A stretch of DNA of 60,848 nucleotides, from positions 1 to 60,848 of the forward strand of contig CAZHRC010000015.1 of assembly GCA_964533865.1 (NCBI GenBank), in the 5' to 3' direction. This DNA is from CAZHRC01 sp964533865. GTDB taxonomy: Bacteria; Bacillota; Clostridia; Tissierellales; Peptoniphilaceae. The notes under the pieces are model-generated. The model was not told the origin of the DNA, searched no databases, and worked only from the letters and a program-made list of their open reading frames with translations. Of this stretch, positions 50,681 to 59,780 are shown in pieces. The first letter of the stretch is position 1, and the number at the start of each line of letters is the position of its first letter. Both the position numbers and the translations under genes were made by a program.

Positions 50681-52852
50681 CTATTGAACGAATTCCACCA
50701 TGGCGTAGATGCTTTCAAGATAGGTTTTGGAAGGCATCTGAATGGTGACAGGTGTAGGAAGGCAGGCTCTAACTGAGACGTAACGCCCTTTTTCATAGTG
50801 GCCAGCGTATTGGTGCATCATATAAGGAGTGCCGCTTTGATCGACTCCGATGTACATCATCACATGGCCGGGCATATACATGCCTGCACCGATGGGTTGT
50901 GTTTTCAACTTGGACAAGTAGGCGTTGAGTCCGGAAAGTCCGGAAAACCAGGTGCGATTGCCCAATGACTCACGACCTTGTTGGCCGGAGTTTCGCGGGA
51001 GTTTCAAACCAAACACTCTGTGGCTGTCTAGTAAAAACCCTGAGCAGTCTCTCGTGTTGTACATGCCACCCCATCCGTAGGGTTCTCCATAAAACTTTAA
51101 GGCTTGGTAGATGAGCATAGCTTTGGAGTAGGGGAGGTAGCCTTTGGAGGCTTGAGATTTAGCGATGGTGACTGGTGCGGTATTTAATTCTCCGCTTGTT
51201 CCCCTTAGAGGTAAGTCGACGGTATAGCTGTTGGCAGTTTCTTTGACGAGGTTGAGTCGGGTACCCATGTCGAGGAGTTTGCCGCCGGCGGTGATTTGCC
51301 TTTCAGTGATGATGACGAAGTTTTTGCCGCGAGCGCGCTTTAACATATCCGCCTTTGTAGTTGTCGCCACATTTTCAACGGGGATCCACCCACTGTAGTT
51401 ATAGGTGGTGGCAAAGACCCATTTCCCGTCCTTTGAAGTATGGGTGATGGCGATTTCTTCCCAAGGGTAGACGGCGGTTTCGTTGAAATAGTCGATAAAG
51501 GTAGATCCTTTATCATGGGAACCATCCCATGTGGGATAGGTGCGTAATAGTGTGCGAGTGACGACGAAACCAAATTGGACGGTTACCGTTTTTGGGATGG
51601 CGTTGAGGTTCAAGTTGGTTTTGAGTTGGTTGTAGTAACTGTCACCTCGATAAGTGCCGTTTGCGCTATAGCGGTTGGCTATGGGTGATGAAATGGAAGT
51701 GATGGCTTTGGTAACCGATGATCTGGTCACGCTCTCAGAGTAATTCGCCAATTCTGTGAGAGAGGGTGCAGTGGCGATTTGAGCAGTATTGTATTTCTCG
51801 ATGGCTTCCGGGGACATCAGGATTTCTGTAGAATAGTGGTTGGCATCGTTCCAGTAGCCATACGTCGATCGGTCACCTGGTTTGTAGGACTCCACTGGAG
51901 GCGTTCCTGTTTTTATTGGAGCAGGCGTTGGGGCAGGGGTTTTGTCCTCGAGTAGTCTGTCGGATAAGACGTTGGTTCCGCCGATGAGGGTAATGTCAGA
52001 AATACGGTTCTTCTCGATATAATTGCGGGTTCGTTGAGGAATGGCTTCTTTTTCGGTGAGTAATATGGCCGATTGTTCAACAAAACTCAAGGTTCCCACG
52101 GTAAAGGCGTCGATAAAGGCAGTGGAATTGACGAGAAAGGCTTTTTTGTAGCCAGATTTTTCCGCCAACAAGGCTGCTGTGTCGTAGCGGTCAGAGCCGC
52201 CGATGCGTTGGCTGCAACCCAGCGCGGTGTAGAGGTCCTCTGTAATGCGAGCGTTTCCGCCGATAGCGGTTTTTTCGACGGTTAAGTTCGCAGCGAATGT
52301 CGATGGGGTGATCGGATTGATATAGATCAGTCCGACCGCATCTTTGCGATAGGCGCCAGAAGCTACCGCATCCACTTCATTGACGGAAAAGGCGACGGGA
52401 GCGTTGGGCTTTAATTGTGCAAAGGTGCGATAAATGAGCTCTGAGGTAGCGTGGCGGTTAGCTCCGCCAAGACGTGTTACTTTAAGTCCTAAATGGGTGA
52501 GTTTGGACTCAAGGGTTTTAGAGAGCACGGCTTCTCCGCCGAGAATATAGGCTTCACGAGGCTTTAGGCGGTTGAGTTCGACGAGGGTTGCAGAGGGGAT
52601 GTCATCTTTTGTCGCTAAGAGTATTGGTGCTTTAAGCGCATTAGCAAGGGATGAGCCAGGTAAAGCATCTACATAACTGTGGGCGTTTGCGATGACCACA
52701 TGGCTTGAGGTTTTATAGGCGCGAGTGCTTATTGCCGTGGCTGTGGCGTAACGGTCAGTGCCGGATATCCGCGCTGGTGAGGCGTAGGTGGTGTTAGTTC
52801 CTAAAACGGTGAGTGCCAAGATCAGCGTTAGGGCTTTAAGGATTTTTTTCAT
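50681..52852 (-). CDS. CWB2 surface protein with SH3-like and NlpC/P60 domains
   Basis: A 723-residue secreted protein. Signal peptide 1-25 (ILKALTLILALTVLGTNTTYA). Three CWB2 repeats (RISGTDRYATATAIS, RLGGANRHATSELIY, RIGGSDRYDTAALLAE) fill about 28-320. A Pro/Thr linker follows, then SH3-like segments (about 440-580) and an NlpC/P60 cysteine peptidase with Cys in NTRDCSGFLLDSHRVFGLKLP and His in MPGHVMMYIG. It probably binds the wall through CWB2 and cuts peptidoglycan stem peptides. Monocistronic, with GGAGAG before the ATG. Confidence 0.92.
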   Translation of the reverse strand: MKKILKALTLILALTVLGTNTTYASPARISGTDRYATATAISTRAYKTSSHVVIANAHSYVDALPGSSLANALKAPILLATKDDIPSATLVELNRLKPREAYILGGEAVLSKTLESKLTHLGLKVTRLGGANRHATSELIYRTFAQLKPNAPVAFSVNEVDAVASGAYRKDAVGLIYINPITPSTFAANLTVEKTAIGGNARITEDLYTALGCSQRIGGSDRYDTAALLAEKSGYKKAFLVNSTAFIDAFTVGTLSFVEQSAILLTEKEAIPQRTRNYIEKNRISDITLIGGTNVLSDRLLEDKTPAPTPAPIKTGTPPVESYKPGDRSTYGYWNDANHYSTEILMSPEAIEKYNTAQIATAPSLTELANYSESVTRSSVTKAITSISSPIANRYSANGTYRGDSYYNQLKTNLNLNAIPKTVTVQFGFVVTRTLLRTYPTWDGSHDKGSTFIDYFNETAVYPWEEIAITHTSKDGKWVFATTYNYSGWIPVENVATTTKADMLKRARGKNFVIITERQITAGGKLLDMGTRLNLVKETANSYTVDLPLRGTSGELNTAPVTIAKSQASKGYLPYSKAMLIYQALKFYGEPYGWGGMYNTRDCSGFLLDSHRVFGLKLPRNSGQQGRESLGNRTWFSGLSGLNAYLSKLKTQPIGAGMYMPGHVMMYIGVDQSGTPYMMHQYAGHYEKGRYVSVRACLPTPVTIQMPSKTYLESIYAMVEFVQ

Positions 52853-52863
52853 CGGTCTCTCCT

Positions 52864-54642
52864 TTAAGTTATGCCTGCCATTTTCAATAAAAATGGGGCA
52901 TTAGTCGTGACACAGCGACCTTCTTTTAACAAGTAGTCAAAGTGGATGTGGTCATCGGCGTAGTATTCATCGAAGTGAAGGTTGATCGCATGGATCGTCA
53001 GGTCATTTTCCAGGTCGCAAAGTTCAAAATCGTGGGTGGACAGGATGGTGATCAAATGGGATGCCGTCAAAGTGCGTATGGTTTTTTCGGCACTGGTGAT
53101 CCGGTCGGCTGAGTTGGTACCCTTAAAGATTTCGTCAATGAGGTTTAAAGCAGGGCGTTTTTCTTTGGCGTAATCCACCATGGTTTTGATTCTCAGGATT
53201 TCGCCGTAAAAAGTGGAGATCCCTTGGGTTAAACTATCTTCAATGCGGATGGAGGTGAAGATGTGCATTCGGGATAGGGCAAGTTCTTGACAGGGTACGG
53301 GTGCTCCAGCGTAGGCTAGAATGGCATTTGTGCCAATGCTGCGCAGGAATGTGGTCTTGCCGCTCATATTGGATCCTGTGATCACTAAGGTGCGGCCAGA
53401 GATAGAAAAATGATTCCCAACGGCGGTAGATTCTTTTAAGAGCAAGTGCTTCATGTTGGTGGCCGAAATCGTTGGAACGGGCGATTCGAGAATGATGGGG
53501 GTTGAAGTATCGCTGCGGATCAGCCCAGGCATCGCAAGAGATTGCAGAGCTTCAAGCTCGGCGATTCCATCAATCCAGTGATCGACGGGTTTGCTGTTAG
53601 CTTCCAACCAAAGGCGACTTTTGACGATTAACACAGGATCACGTAGAAACAAACCATCCATGAGCAGACGGGTTAGTCCATTGTCCATCATTCGATGGCC
53701 TTCAGTGAGGCGGTGTAGATCTTCGACTTGATGGGTCGCTTGTTCTGCCATCATCTGTTGGAGTTCAATTAACAACTCGCTTTCAAAGGCCTCTTTTCCA
53801 ACGATGGTAAAGAGAGTTTCAAAACCAGACAACCTCTCATCCATGGTGATGGTCATGGTAACGACCTCACGATTCTTCCAGATTTGGAAGAAGCTCGTCA
53901 TTGTGTTGATCACAATCAAGGCAAGCAAAAACGGGGCGGAAAGATCTCGGTGGATGGTAAAGACCACACAAACTAGGCATATCAGAGTCAGCGCGGATAG
54001 GGCGTTGTAGAAGATTATGCTGGTTTTGGGTTTGATACCAGGTACCTTCTTTTTGATCTTCACATCAGTCGTCGTCCTTTGTCCCATATGCGATGAGGCT
54101 GCGGTTTCAAAGTCGATGACGAAGTCTGGTTTTTTGGAAAGTTCTGCGATGGCTTTTTGCCGGGCTGAAAACTCTCGGTGATCAGCGATGGGGTGCTCTA
54201 AGGCAAGGGCTAGTTTTTTCTTGCCTACAGGGGTGTGGCATATGGAAAGGTACTGGTAAAGGGAAGCCTCTCCAAATACGTCCAAATCTCTGCCTTGGGG
54301 AAATTCTTCGGAGAGAAAGGTCCCTCCGTCCTCATTGATATGATGGAAATTACCTTCGATGCGTAACAAATAGCGTTGTAACACGTCGACTTTGCGTTTA
54401 GCACGGCGTTGATTGCGACGGGTGGACTCGTAGCGGTTAACGTAGTGGACAAAACCGAAGCATAATAGTCCACCTGGTAAGAATAAGCTGTATTGAGCCA
54501 TGAGTGCGCCGATGGAAAAGAGCGCTAAGGCAGGGACACCTGTCCATAGGCGATAACCGTGGAGTTTTTCTAAAGCCGCACATAGATCGGCGTACTCAGC
54601 TGAGGCGGTGTTGTAGCGATTGGTGTAGTCAGATAGCATCAC
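52864..54642 (-). CDS. MutS-like ATPase with membrane segments
   Basis: A 592-residue protein with the MutS domain V ATPase: Walker A GSNMSGKTTFLRSIG near residue 415, Walker B PALNLIDEIFKGTNS and LSTHDFELCDLE. The mismatch-binding domain I is absent. Four hydrophobic stretches (about 33-65 and 210-245, two each) suggest membrane anchoring. Proteins of this MutS-related type are not part of mismatch repair, and their role is unknown. It lies 11 bases upstream of the CWB2/NlpC gene start on the same strand, so the two are probably cotranscribed. Confidence 0.85.
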   Translation of the reverse strand: MMLSDYTNRYNTASAEYADLCAALEKLHGYRLWTGVPALALFSIGALMAQYSLFLPGGLLCFGFVHYVNRYESTRRNQRRAKRKVDVLQRYLLRIEGNFHHINEDGGTFLSEEFPQGRDLDVFGEASLYQYLSICHTPVGKKKLALALEHPIADHREFSARQKAIAELSKKPDFVIDFETAASSHMGQRTTTDVKIKKKVPGIKPKTSIIFYNALSALTLICLVCVVFTIHRDLSAPFLLALIVINTMTSFFQIWKNREVVTMTITMDERLSGFETLFTIVGKEAFESELLIELQQMMAEQATHQVEDLHRLTEGHRMMDNGLTRLLMDGLFLRDPVLIVKSRLWLEANSKPVDHWIDGIAELEALQSLAMPGLIRSDTSTPIILESPVPTISATNMKHLLLKESTAVGNHFSISGRTLVITGSNMSGKTTFLRSIGTNAILAYAGAPVPCQELALSRMHIFTSIRIEDSLTQGISTFYGEILRIKTMVDYAKEKRPALNLIDEIFKGTNSADRITSAEKTIRTLTASHLITILSTHDFELCDLENDLTIHAINLHFDEYYADDHIHFDYLLKEGRCVTTNAPFLLKMAGIT

Positions 54643-55045
54643 GTTTTCCTCGTTCTAAATATGTTGTAAATTTTAGTTACATCTATCATACCGTAAAAAA
54701 CGTGATTAATAAAGAATCAGTATAAACCTTGAAATTTTGATGATATCGTATACAATTTAGATAGTATACTACGGCTACAAGTTGTACACTTCTGTTTTGT
54801 AGACCATGCTTGTAGATTAGCTAGTGTTATCTAAAGGCAGGTGAAATATACGAGTGGATAAAGTATATCGAAAGTGGGAGAATGGTGATCGATAAAAGGA
54901 GCAAAAAGATGGGTGATGTCAGAAGAATCGTTGAGAACGAAACTGTAGCGATATAGGTGGAGAGGCGTGGAATTCGTAAAGTTGTTGTCATACATGATTT
55001 TACGGGTGATCAATAAATCATAAATTGAAGTGGGAGGTGTAGATA
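54643..55045 (+). other. AT-rich leader region of the TM2 gene
   Basis: About 400 bases without a convincing gene. A promoter-like TTGAAA-N16-TACAAT at 54729-54756 points right and would give a leader of about 285 nt. A 24-codon frame (ATGGTGATCG... to TAG near 54956) with AGTGGGAGA upstream may encode a small peptide; support is weak. Confidence 0.4.
54729..54756 (+). promoter_or_regulatory. Candidate promoter for the TM2/PH-like gene
   Basis: TTGAAA, a 16-base spacer and TACAAT. The following transcript would have a long untranslated leader. Confidence 0.45.
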
Positions 55046-55516
55046 ATGTTAAAAAAACTGTTGTATTTTATAGTCATCACATTTTTTGGATTTCTTGGCA
55101 TTCATTATTTTATGAAAAAAAACTATGCAACGAGATTAGTATATTTCTTTACATGTGGCTTTCTTGGAATAGGATGGCTATATGATATTTATCGCGTACT
55201 CGTTGGCAGGGAGAACGAATTTGCGGGCGATGGGAACGGTACGGCAATAGCGCTAGCGCCAATGAAAGAACAAGGAATTATGCCCAGCATTGCGTTGAAT
55301 GCAATAAGAGACGGGGTGTTACCTGATATTAAAAACACCGGATTAATATTAGAGGATAATGAAGAATGTGTTTTTATTAATGAAGCTTACACGCTTGAAA
55401 CTAAGGATAGAACAACAGGATATAAAAGTTCAAGCGATGGAGTGAGTATAAGAATTGCTAAAGGGATATATTACAGAACAGGTAGCGGACAAAGTAGAGC
55501 GGTTAAGGAAGCATAA
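55046..55516 (+). CDS. TM2-domain protein, 5' part of a gene with an in-frame TAA
   Basis: A 156-residue product. Residues 1-52 are a TM2 module (two helices; GFLGIHYFMKKNYATRLVYFFTCGFLGIGWLYDIY). Residues 95-156 begin a second domain (LEDNEECVFINEAYTLETKDRTTGYKSSSDGVSIRIAKGIYYRTGSG). TAA at 55514-55516 cuts this domain, and the same frame continues in coding form to 55756. The intact protein would have 235-236 residues. As sequenced the product lacks the second half of the C-terminal domain. Confidence 0.75.
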   Translation: MLKKLLYFIVITFFGFLGIHYFMKKNYATRLVYFFTCGFLGIGWLYDIYRVLVGRENEFAGDGNGTAIALAPMKEQGIMPSIALNAIRDGVLPDIKNTGLILEDNEECVFINEAYTLETKDRTTGYKSSSDGVSIRIAKGIYYRTGSGQSRAVKEA

Positions 55517-55756
55517 ATAGTAAAACATCCGGGCATAATATTTCTAACAACAAAAAGGATAATATATTCTTCACTAAGATTGAGTTTTGACAAAAAATAT
55601 AATCAGATTACATTGATACAGAAATCTGAAGATGGATTAATCGTACAAATAGGCTCCAAGATTCATTGTATTTACATGAATCACAACGATGAATTCATCA
55701 ATGCATTACATATTATTAGAGTGGAAGATAACGAATCCCGTCATGGCAATGATTGA
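55517..55756 (+). pseudogene. 3' part of the TM2/PH-like gene beyond the in-frame TAA
   Basis: The frame of the upstream gene continues without another stop for 79 codons to TGA 55754-55756. It reads HPGIIFLTTKRIIYSS, LSFDKKYNQITLIQKSEDG and LIVQIGSKIHCIYM. This is the usual ending of the PH-like 'lets-proteins-bind' fold seen after such N-terminal parts (LYLTNKR, FDKKF, IQIGSK). A single base change created the TAA. No start codon with a ribosome site lies just after the stop, so separate translation is unlikely. Confidence 0.75.
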
Positions 55757-55807
55757 TTCTCGGTTTCTTAGGTATATATAGAATAAGAATTCAACAAGGA
55801 GGATCAG

Positions 55808-56311
55808 ATGACTACCGTTGCATGGGATGGATTTGCTCTATTGGAAATGATGTCTAATAACGAAATCGAAGTGGCTCGTTTGTATCGCGCGATTGCAGAT
55901 TCTGCGAAAAAGGGGTTTGGTGCTCAATTCTTTGAGCGCTTTGCACAAGATGAAGAGCGTCACCACAATATTTATGAGGCTCTAAAAAAACAGTATCAAA
56001 AAAATGGTGAACTGGTTACACAATTGTCGGTCGAAGACGGGGCGGTTCTCGATGCACTCGTCGCGGAGAACGTTCTCGTGCATACCGATGATTACATTGA
56101 AAAGGCGACTAAAATCTGGAACAAGGAACAGATTTACGACATTTGCGAGCTCATCGAGAAGAACACGGTAGCCCAAGTGAAAGAAATCATTCGTTTGTTC
56201 CCTGAGTTAGCTCCGGATCAAATGCCGATTGTTTTAAAAGAGGAAGAAGAGCATTTGGCAAAGATTCGCCAACGTCGACTGGATTCAGGCACAGCAGGCA
56301 GAGGTCTATAA
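55808..56311 (+). CDS. Ferritin-like / rubrerythrin-family diiron protein
   Basis: A 167-residue four-helix protein. Glu residues in NEIEVARLYRAIAD, EERHHNIYEAL, ELIEKNTVAQVKEI and EEEEHLAKIRQ follow the ExxH pattern of a diiron site. The rubredoxin-like C-terminal domain of full rubrerythrin is absent. Likely a peroxide- or O2-protective protein. GGAGGATCAG precedes the ATG. Confidence 0.85.
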   Translation: MTTVAWDGFALLEMMSNNEIEVARLYRAIADSAKKGFGAQFFERFAQDEERHHNIYEALKKQYQKNGELVTQLSVEDGAVLDALVAENVLVHTDDYIEKATKIWNKEQIYDICELIEKNTVAQVKEIIRLFPELAPDQMPIVLKEEEEHLAKIRQRRLDSGTAGRGL

Positions 56312-56321
56312 TAGTCCTCTA

Positions 56322-56357
56322 AGAGGCCTTCTTCATCCGATGAAGAAGGTCTTTTTC
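56322..56357 (+). terminator. Rho-independent terminator
   Basis: Stem AGAGGCCTTCTTCAT/ATGAAGAAGGTCTTT followed by a T-run. Confidence 0.88.
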
Positions 56358-56392
56358 AATGGGAATATCACTGAACGGAGAGGAAGAAGGGG

Positions 56393-57199
56393 ATGAAATC
56401 GAAAAAGATTATCGAGGTTTTAGATGGGATCCCCATGCTTCCGGGGATCTATCAAATGATTGATCGAAGGGGACGCATCATCTATATCGGTAAAAGCGTC
56501 AGCCTTCGCCATCGTGTAAAATCCTATTTTACAGGGGTTCAGCCCAGTGAAAAGATCGAGACGATGGTACGTTTTATAGACGATATTCGCTATGTGGTTT
56601 GCGATACCCACCTTGAGGCGCGTCTGCTGGAATGTCGGTTGATTAAAAAACACAAACCGATCTATAACACACAGTATGCTAGGGATAGGAAAGCTACTTA
56701 TCTAGAGGTGGGTACCAATCCCAACAAAAAGCCTTTGATCCATACGCAAAATCCAACAGCGATCGGCCCGTTTGGATCGGCAAGCGGAGCATTGCAGATC
56801 GTTGATCTTTTTTCATCGCTGTACCCCATAAAAGACTTGAACGGCAAATACGAGTTTGACTATCAGGTCTTGCCGATAAAGCTCGATTCATCCACCTTTG
56901 AAGAAAATCGCCGGCATTTGGAAAAGATACTAACCAATGGGGACGCGTTGGAGCGTTTCATGGTGGCTTTACGTGACAAAATGCTGCTCGCATCAGCGGA
57001 GCTTAAATTTGAACGAGCGGGTTATTTCAAAAGGTTTTTAAAAACTCTCCAATACTATCGCAAGGCAATTATCGATTTTCAAGAGCTTTCTCACCAAAAA
57101 ATCTTTTTGCATATCCCTCTGGACATCGGCGGTAAAAGCTTCTTGCTCTACAGAGGAATCGTGTGGCACGCTGTGCGATTTTACTCGTTATCCGATTGA
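56393..57199 (+). CDS. GIY-YIG nuclease, UvrC/Cho-like, with an in-frame TGA near the end
   Basis: A 268-residue product. The GIY-YIG domain (LPGIYQMIDRRGRIIYIGKSVSLRHRVKSYF, with the metal Glu in THLEARLLECRLIKKHKPIYN) is at residues 15-100. A UvrC-like middle region (FMVALRDKMLLASAELKFERAGYFKRFLKTLQYY) follows. It should nick DNA 3' of a lesion like E. coli Cho. The frame stops at TGA 57197-57199 but continues as coding sequence for 43 codons to TAG 57329-57331. The lost tail is outside the nuclease domain, so activity may remain. Confidence 0.82.
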   Translation: MKSKKIIEVLDGIPMLPGIYQMIDRRGRIIYIGKSVSLRHRVKSYFTGVQPSEKIETMVRFIDDIRYVVCDTHLEARLLECRLIKKHKPIYNTQYARDRKATYLEVGTNPNKKPLIHTQNPTAIGPFGSASGALQIVDLFSSLYPIKDLNGKYEFDYQVLPIKLDSSTFEENRRHLEKILTNGDALERFMVALRDKMLLASAELKFERAGYFKRFLKTLQYYRKAIIDFQELSHQKIFLHIPLDIGGKSFLLYRGIVWHAVRFYSLSD

Positions 57200-57331
57200 G
57201 AAAAGACAGATTTTTTACGAGATGGCCTGCAGAGCGTAAGGGATGAGGGCGAGAGCGATTTGGATTTGCTTCGCATCTTATACTCCGAGTTATTATCTCT
57301 CCCTCAGGCGTGGTGGGAAGTGATCCCTTAG
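57200..57331 (+). pseudogene. 3' remainder of the GIY-YIG gene past the in-frame TGA
   Basis: In the same frame as the nuclease gene the sequence reads EKTDFLRDGLQSVRDEGES then DLDLLRILYSELLSLPQAW, ending WWEVIP and TAG. It is amphipathic and looks like a normal C-terminus, and no start codon with a ribosome site is present. A single substitution explains the TGA. Confidence 0.7.
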
Positions 57332-57351
57332 AACGGTGGGCTGATCAAGAT

Positions 57352-57389
57352 GATGGATGATAGGATTTTATCTCAATACCTATCATCAT
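57352..57389. promoter_or_regulatory. Inverted repeat upstream of catalase
   Basis: GATGATAGG and CCTATCATC are separated by 14-20 bases, about 110 bases before the catalase start. It may end the GIY-YIG transcript or be an operator. It does not match a PerR box. Confidence 0.4.
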
Positions 57390-57496
57390 CGTGTTTTCGA
57401 TCGGTGATATTTTCTTGAGAATGGGTATCTATTAGATAGGAAATAAAGAGGACGTTTTATCGTTTTTAGTATGTATTTAACTGTGAGGAGGCATAA

Positions 57497-59182
57497 ATGG
57501 ATCCAACTAAGAAAAATGGTTTAACCGAAGGGGTGCCGAGCAAAAACGATAGAGTTGGCTTAGAACCGACCATAAAAACAGCTGGTGGTGCTCCTGTAGA
57601 CAATAATCAAGATGCGATGACAGCAGGTCCAAGAGGACCTATGGTTCTTCAAGATCCTTGGTTCATCGAAAAGATGGCACATTTTGATCGTGAAGTTATC
57701 CCAGAGAGGCGAATGCATGCCAAAGGCTCTGGCGCGTTTGGCACCTTTACAGTGACAAAGGATATTACGCAATACACGAAGGCTGCCATTTTCTCAGAAG
57801 TGGGAAAGAAAACAGAAATGTTTGTACGATTTTCCACCGTTGCTGGTGAAAGAGGCGCAGCGGATGCAGAACGGGATATTCGTGGATTTGCGATGAAATT
57901 TTATACAGAAGAAGGGAACTGGGACCTTGTGGGCAACAACACACCGGTGTTCTTTTTTAGAGATCCGATGAAGTTTATCGACTTAAATCACGCTGTTAAG
58001 AGAGACCCGAAAACCAACATGCGCAGCCCAAACACGAACTGGGATTTCTGGAGCTCTTTACCAGAAGCGTTGCTTCAAGTGACCATTGTCATGAGTGACA
58101 GAGGTATTCCTAGCTCCTATCGTTATATGCACGGTTTCTCAAGCCATGCCTATTCCTTTATCAATGCACAAAATGAAAGAACTTGGGTCAAGTTCCACTT
58201 CCGCTCTCAACAAGGGATCCAAAACTACACCGATCAAGAAGCGGCGGCAGTTGTCGCCAACGATCGCGAAAGCCACCAAAGGGATTTATTTGCGGCGATC
58301 GAACAAGGGGCTTATCCAAAGTGGACCATGTACATTCAGCTCATGACTGAAGAACAAGCGGATCAAATGGAGACAAATCCCTTTGACTTAACAAAGATGT
58401 GGCTAAAGGCGGACTTTCCATTGATCGAAGTCGGGGAATTCGAACTCAACCGCAACCCTGAAAACTACTTCCAAGACGTGGAGCAATCAGCTTTTGCGCC
58501 ATCTAATGTAGTGCCTGGCATAAGCTTCTCGCCGGACCGGATGTTGCAAGGACGTCTGTTCTCCTATGGCGACGCGCAACGCTATCGTTTAGGGGTCAAC
58601 CACCATCAAATTCCAGTCAACAGCCCAAAAGGCGTCGGATCACCACATGCTTTCCACAGAGACGGGCAAATGCGCGTTGATGGCAACTTGGGCGGAGAAT
58701 TACATTACGAACCCAACAGCTATGGCAACTGGAAAGAAGATCCTGTATCGGCTCAACCCACACAAAAGGGTGGAGATGTTTTCCGCTACGACTTCCGCGA
58801 AGACGATGACGACTATTACACCCAACCTGGTCTTCTCTTCAACGCGATGACACCAGAGCAACAACAAGTGCTCTTTGAAAACACGGCTCGAAACATGGCG
58901 GATTCTACTGTACAAATCAAGCATCGCCATATCGCTAACTGCTACCTGGCAGATCCAGCTTATGGTGAAGGGGTGGCAAAAGCGCTGAATATTGATATTG
59001 CAACTGTGGATCTGAACCTTCCAGCCAGAAACTCACGCGAAGGCAACTGGAACGCAAACCATGCGCACCCAGAGCTCAATGTTCCGAGTGAAGACCGTTC
59101 ACAAGCTCAGTGGGACGAGATTAAAACTGATTGTGATCCCACATCTCTAATCAATCCAATGGACGATCCTTATCTACTGTAA
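57497..59182 (+). CDS. katA: Haem catalase, KatA type
   Basis: A 561-residue monofunctional catalase. The distal His is in ERRMHAKGSGAFG, Asn in DLVGNNTPVFFFRDP and the proximal haem-ligand Tyr in RLFSYGDAQRYRLGVN. The protein is a typical clade of about 500 residues plus a C-terminal extension ending NPMDDPYLL. It removes H2O2 in the cytosol. TGAGGAGG precedes the ATG. Its presence with a ferritin-like protein suggests regular contact with oxygen. Confidence 0.96.
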   Translation: MDPTKKNGLTEGVPSKNDRVGLEPTIKTAGGAPVDNNQDAMTAGPRGPMVLQDPWFIEKMAHFDREVIPERRMHAKGSGAFGTFTVTKDITQYTKAAIFSEVGKKTEMFVRFSTVAGERGAADAERDIRGFAMKFYTEEGNWDLVGNNTPVFFFRDPMKFIDLNHAVKRDPKTNMRSPNTNWDFWSSLPEALLQVTIVMSDRGIPSSYRYMHGFSSHAYSFINAQNERTWVKFHFRSQQGIQNYTDQEAAAVVANDRESHQRDLFAAIEQGAYPKWTMYIQLMTEEQADQMETNPFDLTKMWLKADFPLIEVGEFELNRNPENYFQDVEQSAFAPSNVVPGISFSPDRMLQGRLFSYGDAQRYRLGVNHHQIPVNSPKGVGSPHAFHRDGQMRVDGNLGGELHYEPNSYGNWKEDPVSAQPTQKGGDVFRYDFREDDDDYYTQPGLLFNAMTPEQQQVLFENTARNMADSTVQIKHRHIANCYLADPAYGEGVAKALNIDIATVDLNLPARNSREGNWNANHAHPELNVPSEDRSQAQWDEIKTDCDPTSLINPMDDPYLL

Positions 59183-59195
59183 ACGAATCCTAACA

Positions 59196-59233
59196 CTACC
59201 CGCTGATAACGCCGTTATTAGCGGGTGTTTTTA
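59196..59233 (+). terminator. Terminator of the catalase gene
   Basis: Stem ACCCGCT/AGCGGGT with inner ATAAC/GTTAT, followed by GTTTTTACT. Confidence 0.88.
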
Positions 59234-59336
59234 CTAATAAAAGATTAACCCTAGAGGCTAGGGGCAAATTCCTGTGAAGGGTGTACAATAGGATCAAGAT
59301 GACTTGGAAGAGATCAACCTTCAGAGAGGATTTGCT

Positions 59337-59720
59337 ATGAAAAAAATTGGGATCATTACGACGAATCGCATCTTTGCTCAAAGTCTATGCGAAGCGTTGC
59401 TAAACAGTTATAATAATATTTTTCAACCGTACCTCTTACTTAACCCAGATCAAGTGCTATTAGATGTCGATATTTTAGAAATTGATGTTGCGGTAATCGT
59501 AGCGATGGATGGTGATCGGGCGAATGCGAGCTTAAAAGTGACGACATGTCGAAATATGCGTAATCAATGTCCGAATTTACGTATTATCTGGTTGGTTTCT
59601 CAAGAGGATGAGAAGAGCCGTCTACTCGCCATGGAGGCTTTACACAGCAAAGTCATCGATGATTTTGTTTTCTATGACACCACCCTCCAATATCTATTTG
59701 CAAAACTCGATGCGCTTTAG
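59337..59720 (+). CDS. Small protein with a receiver-like fold, function unknown
   Basis: A 127-residue soluble protein. KKIGIITTNRIFAQSLCEALLNSY, IDVAVIVAMDGD and LRIIWLVSQEDE alternate strands and helices like a response-regulator receiver, but the acidic pocket and the phosphate-accepting Asp are not clearly kept. ATG 59337 with AGAGAGGA is preferred over the upstream TTG. It may be a degenerate receiver. It is followed 60 bases later by a secreted protein gene. Confidence 0.65.
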   Translation: MKKIGIITTNRIFAQSLCEALLNSYNNIFQPYLLLNPDQVLLDVDILEIDVAVIVAMDGDRANASLKVTTCRNMRNQCPNLRIIWLVSQEDEKSRLLAMEALHSKVIDDFVFYDTTLQYLFAKLDAL

Positions 59721-59780
59721 AGGTATTCCCTTTATCGTTTCATCGAGGTCAGGAGTTAAACCGTTGGAGGAGATGTAAGG

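Noticed and set aside
57197..57199. In-frame TGA read as selenocysteine in the GIY-YIG nuclease
   Set aside because: The position is outside any catalytic site, no cysteine is expected there in UvrC-like proteins, and no clear SECIS-like stem directly after the TGA was seen.
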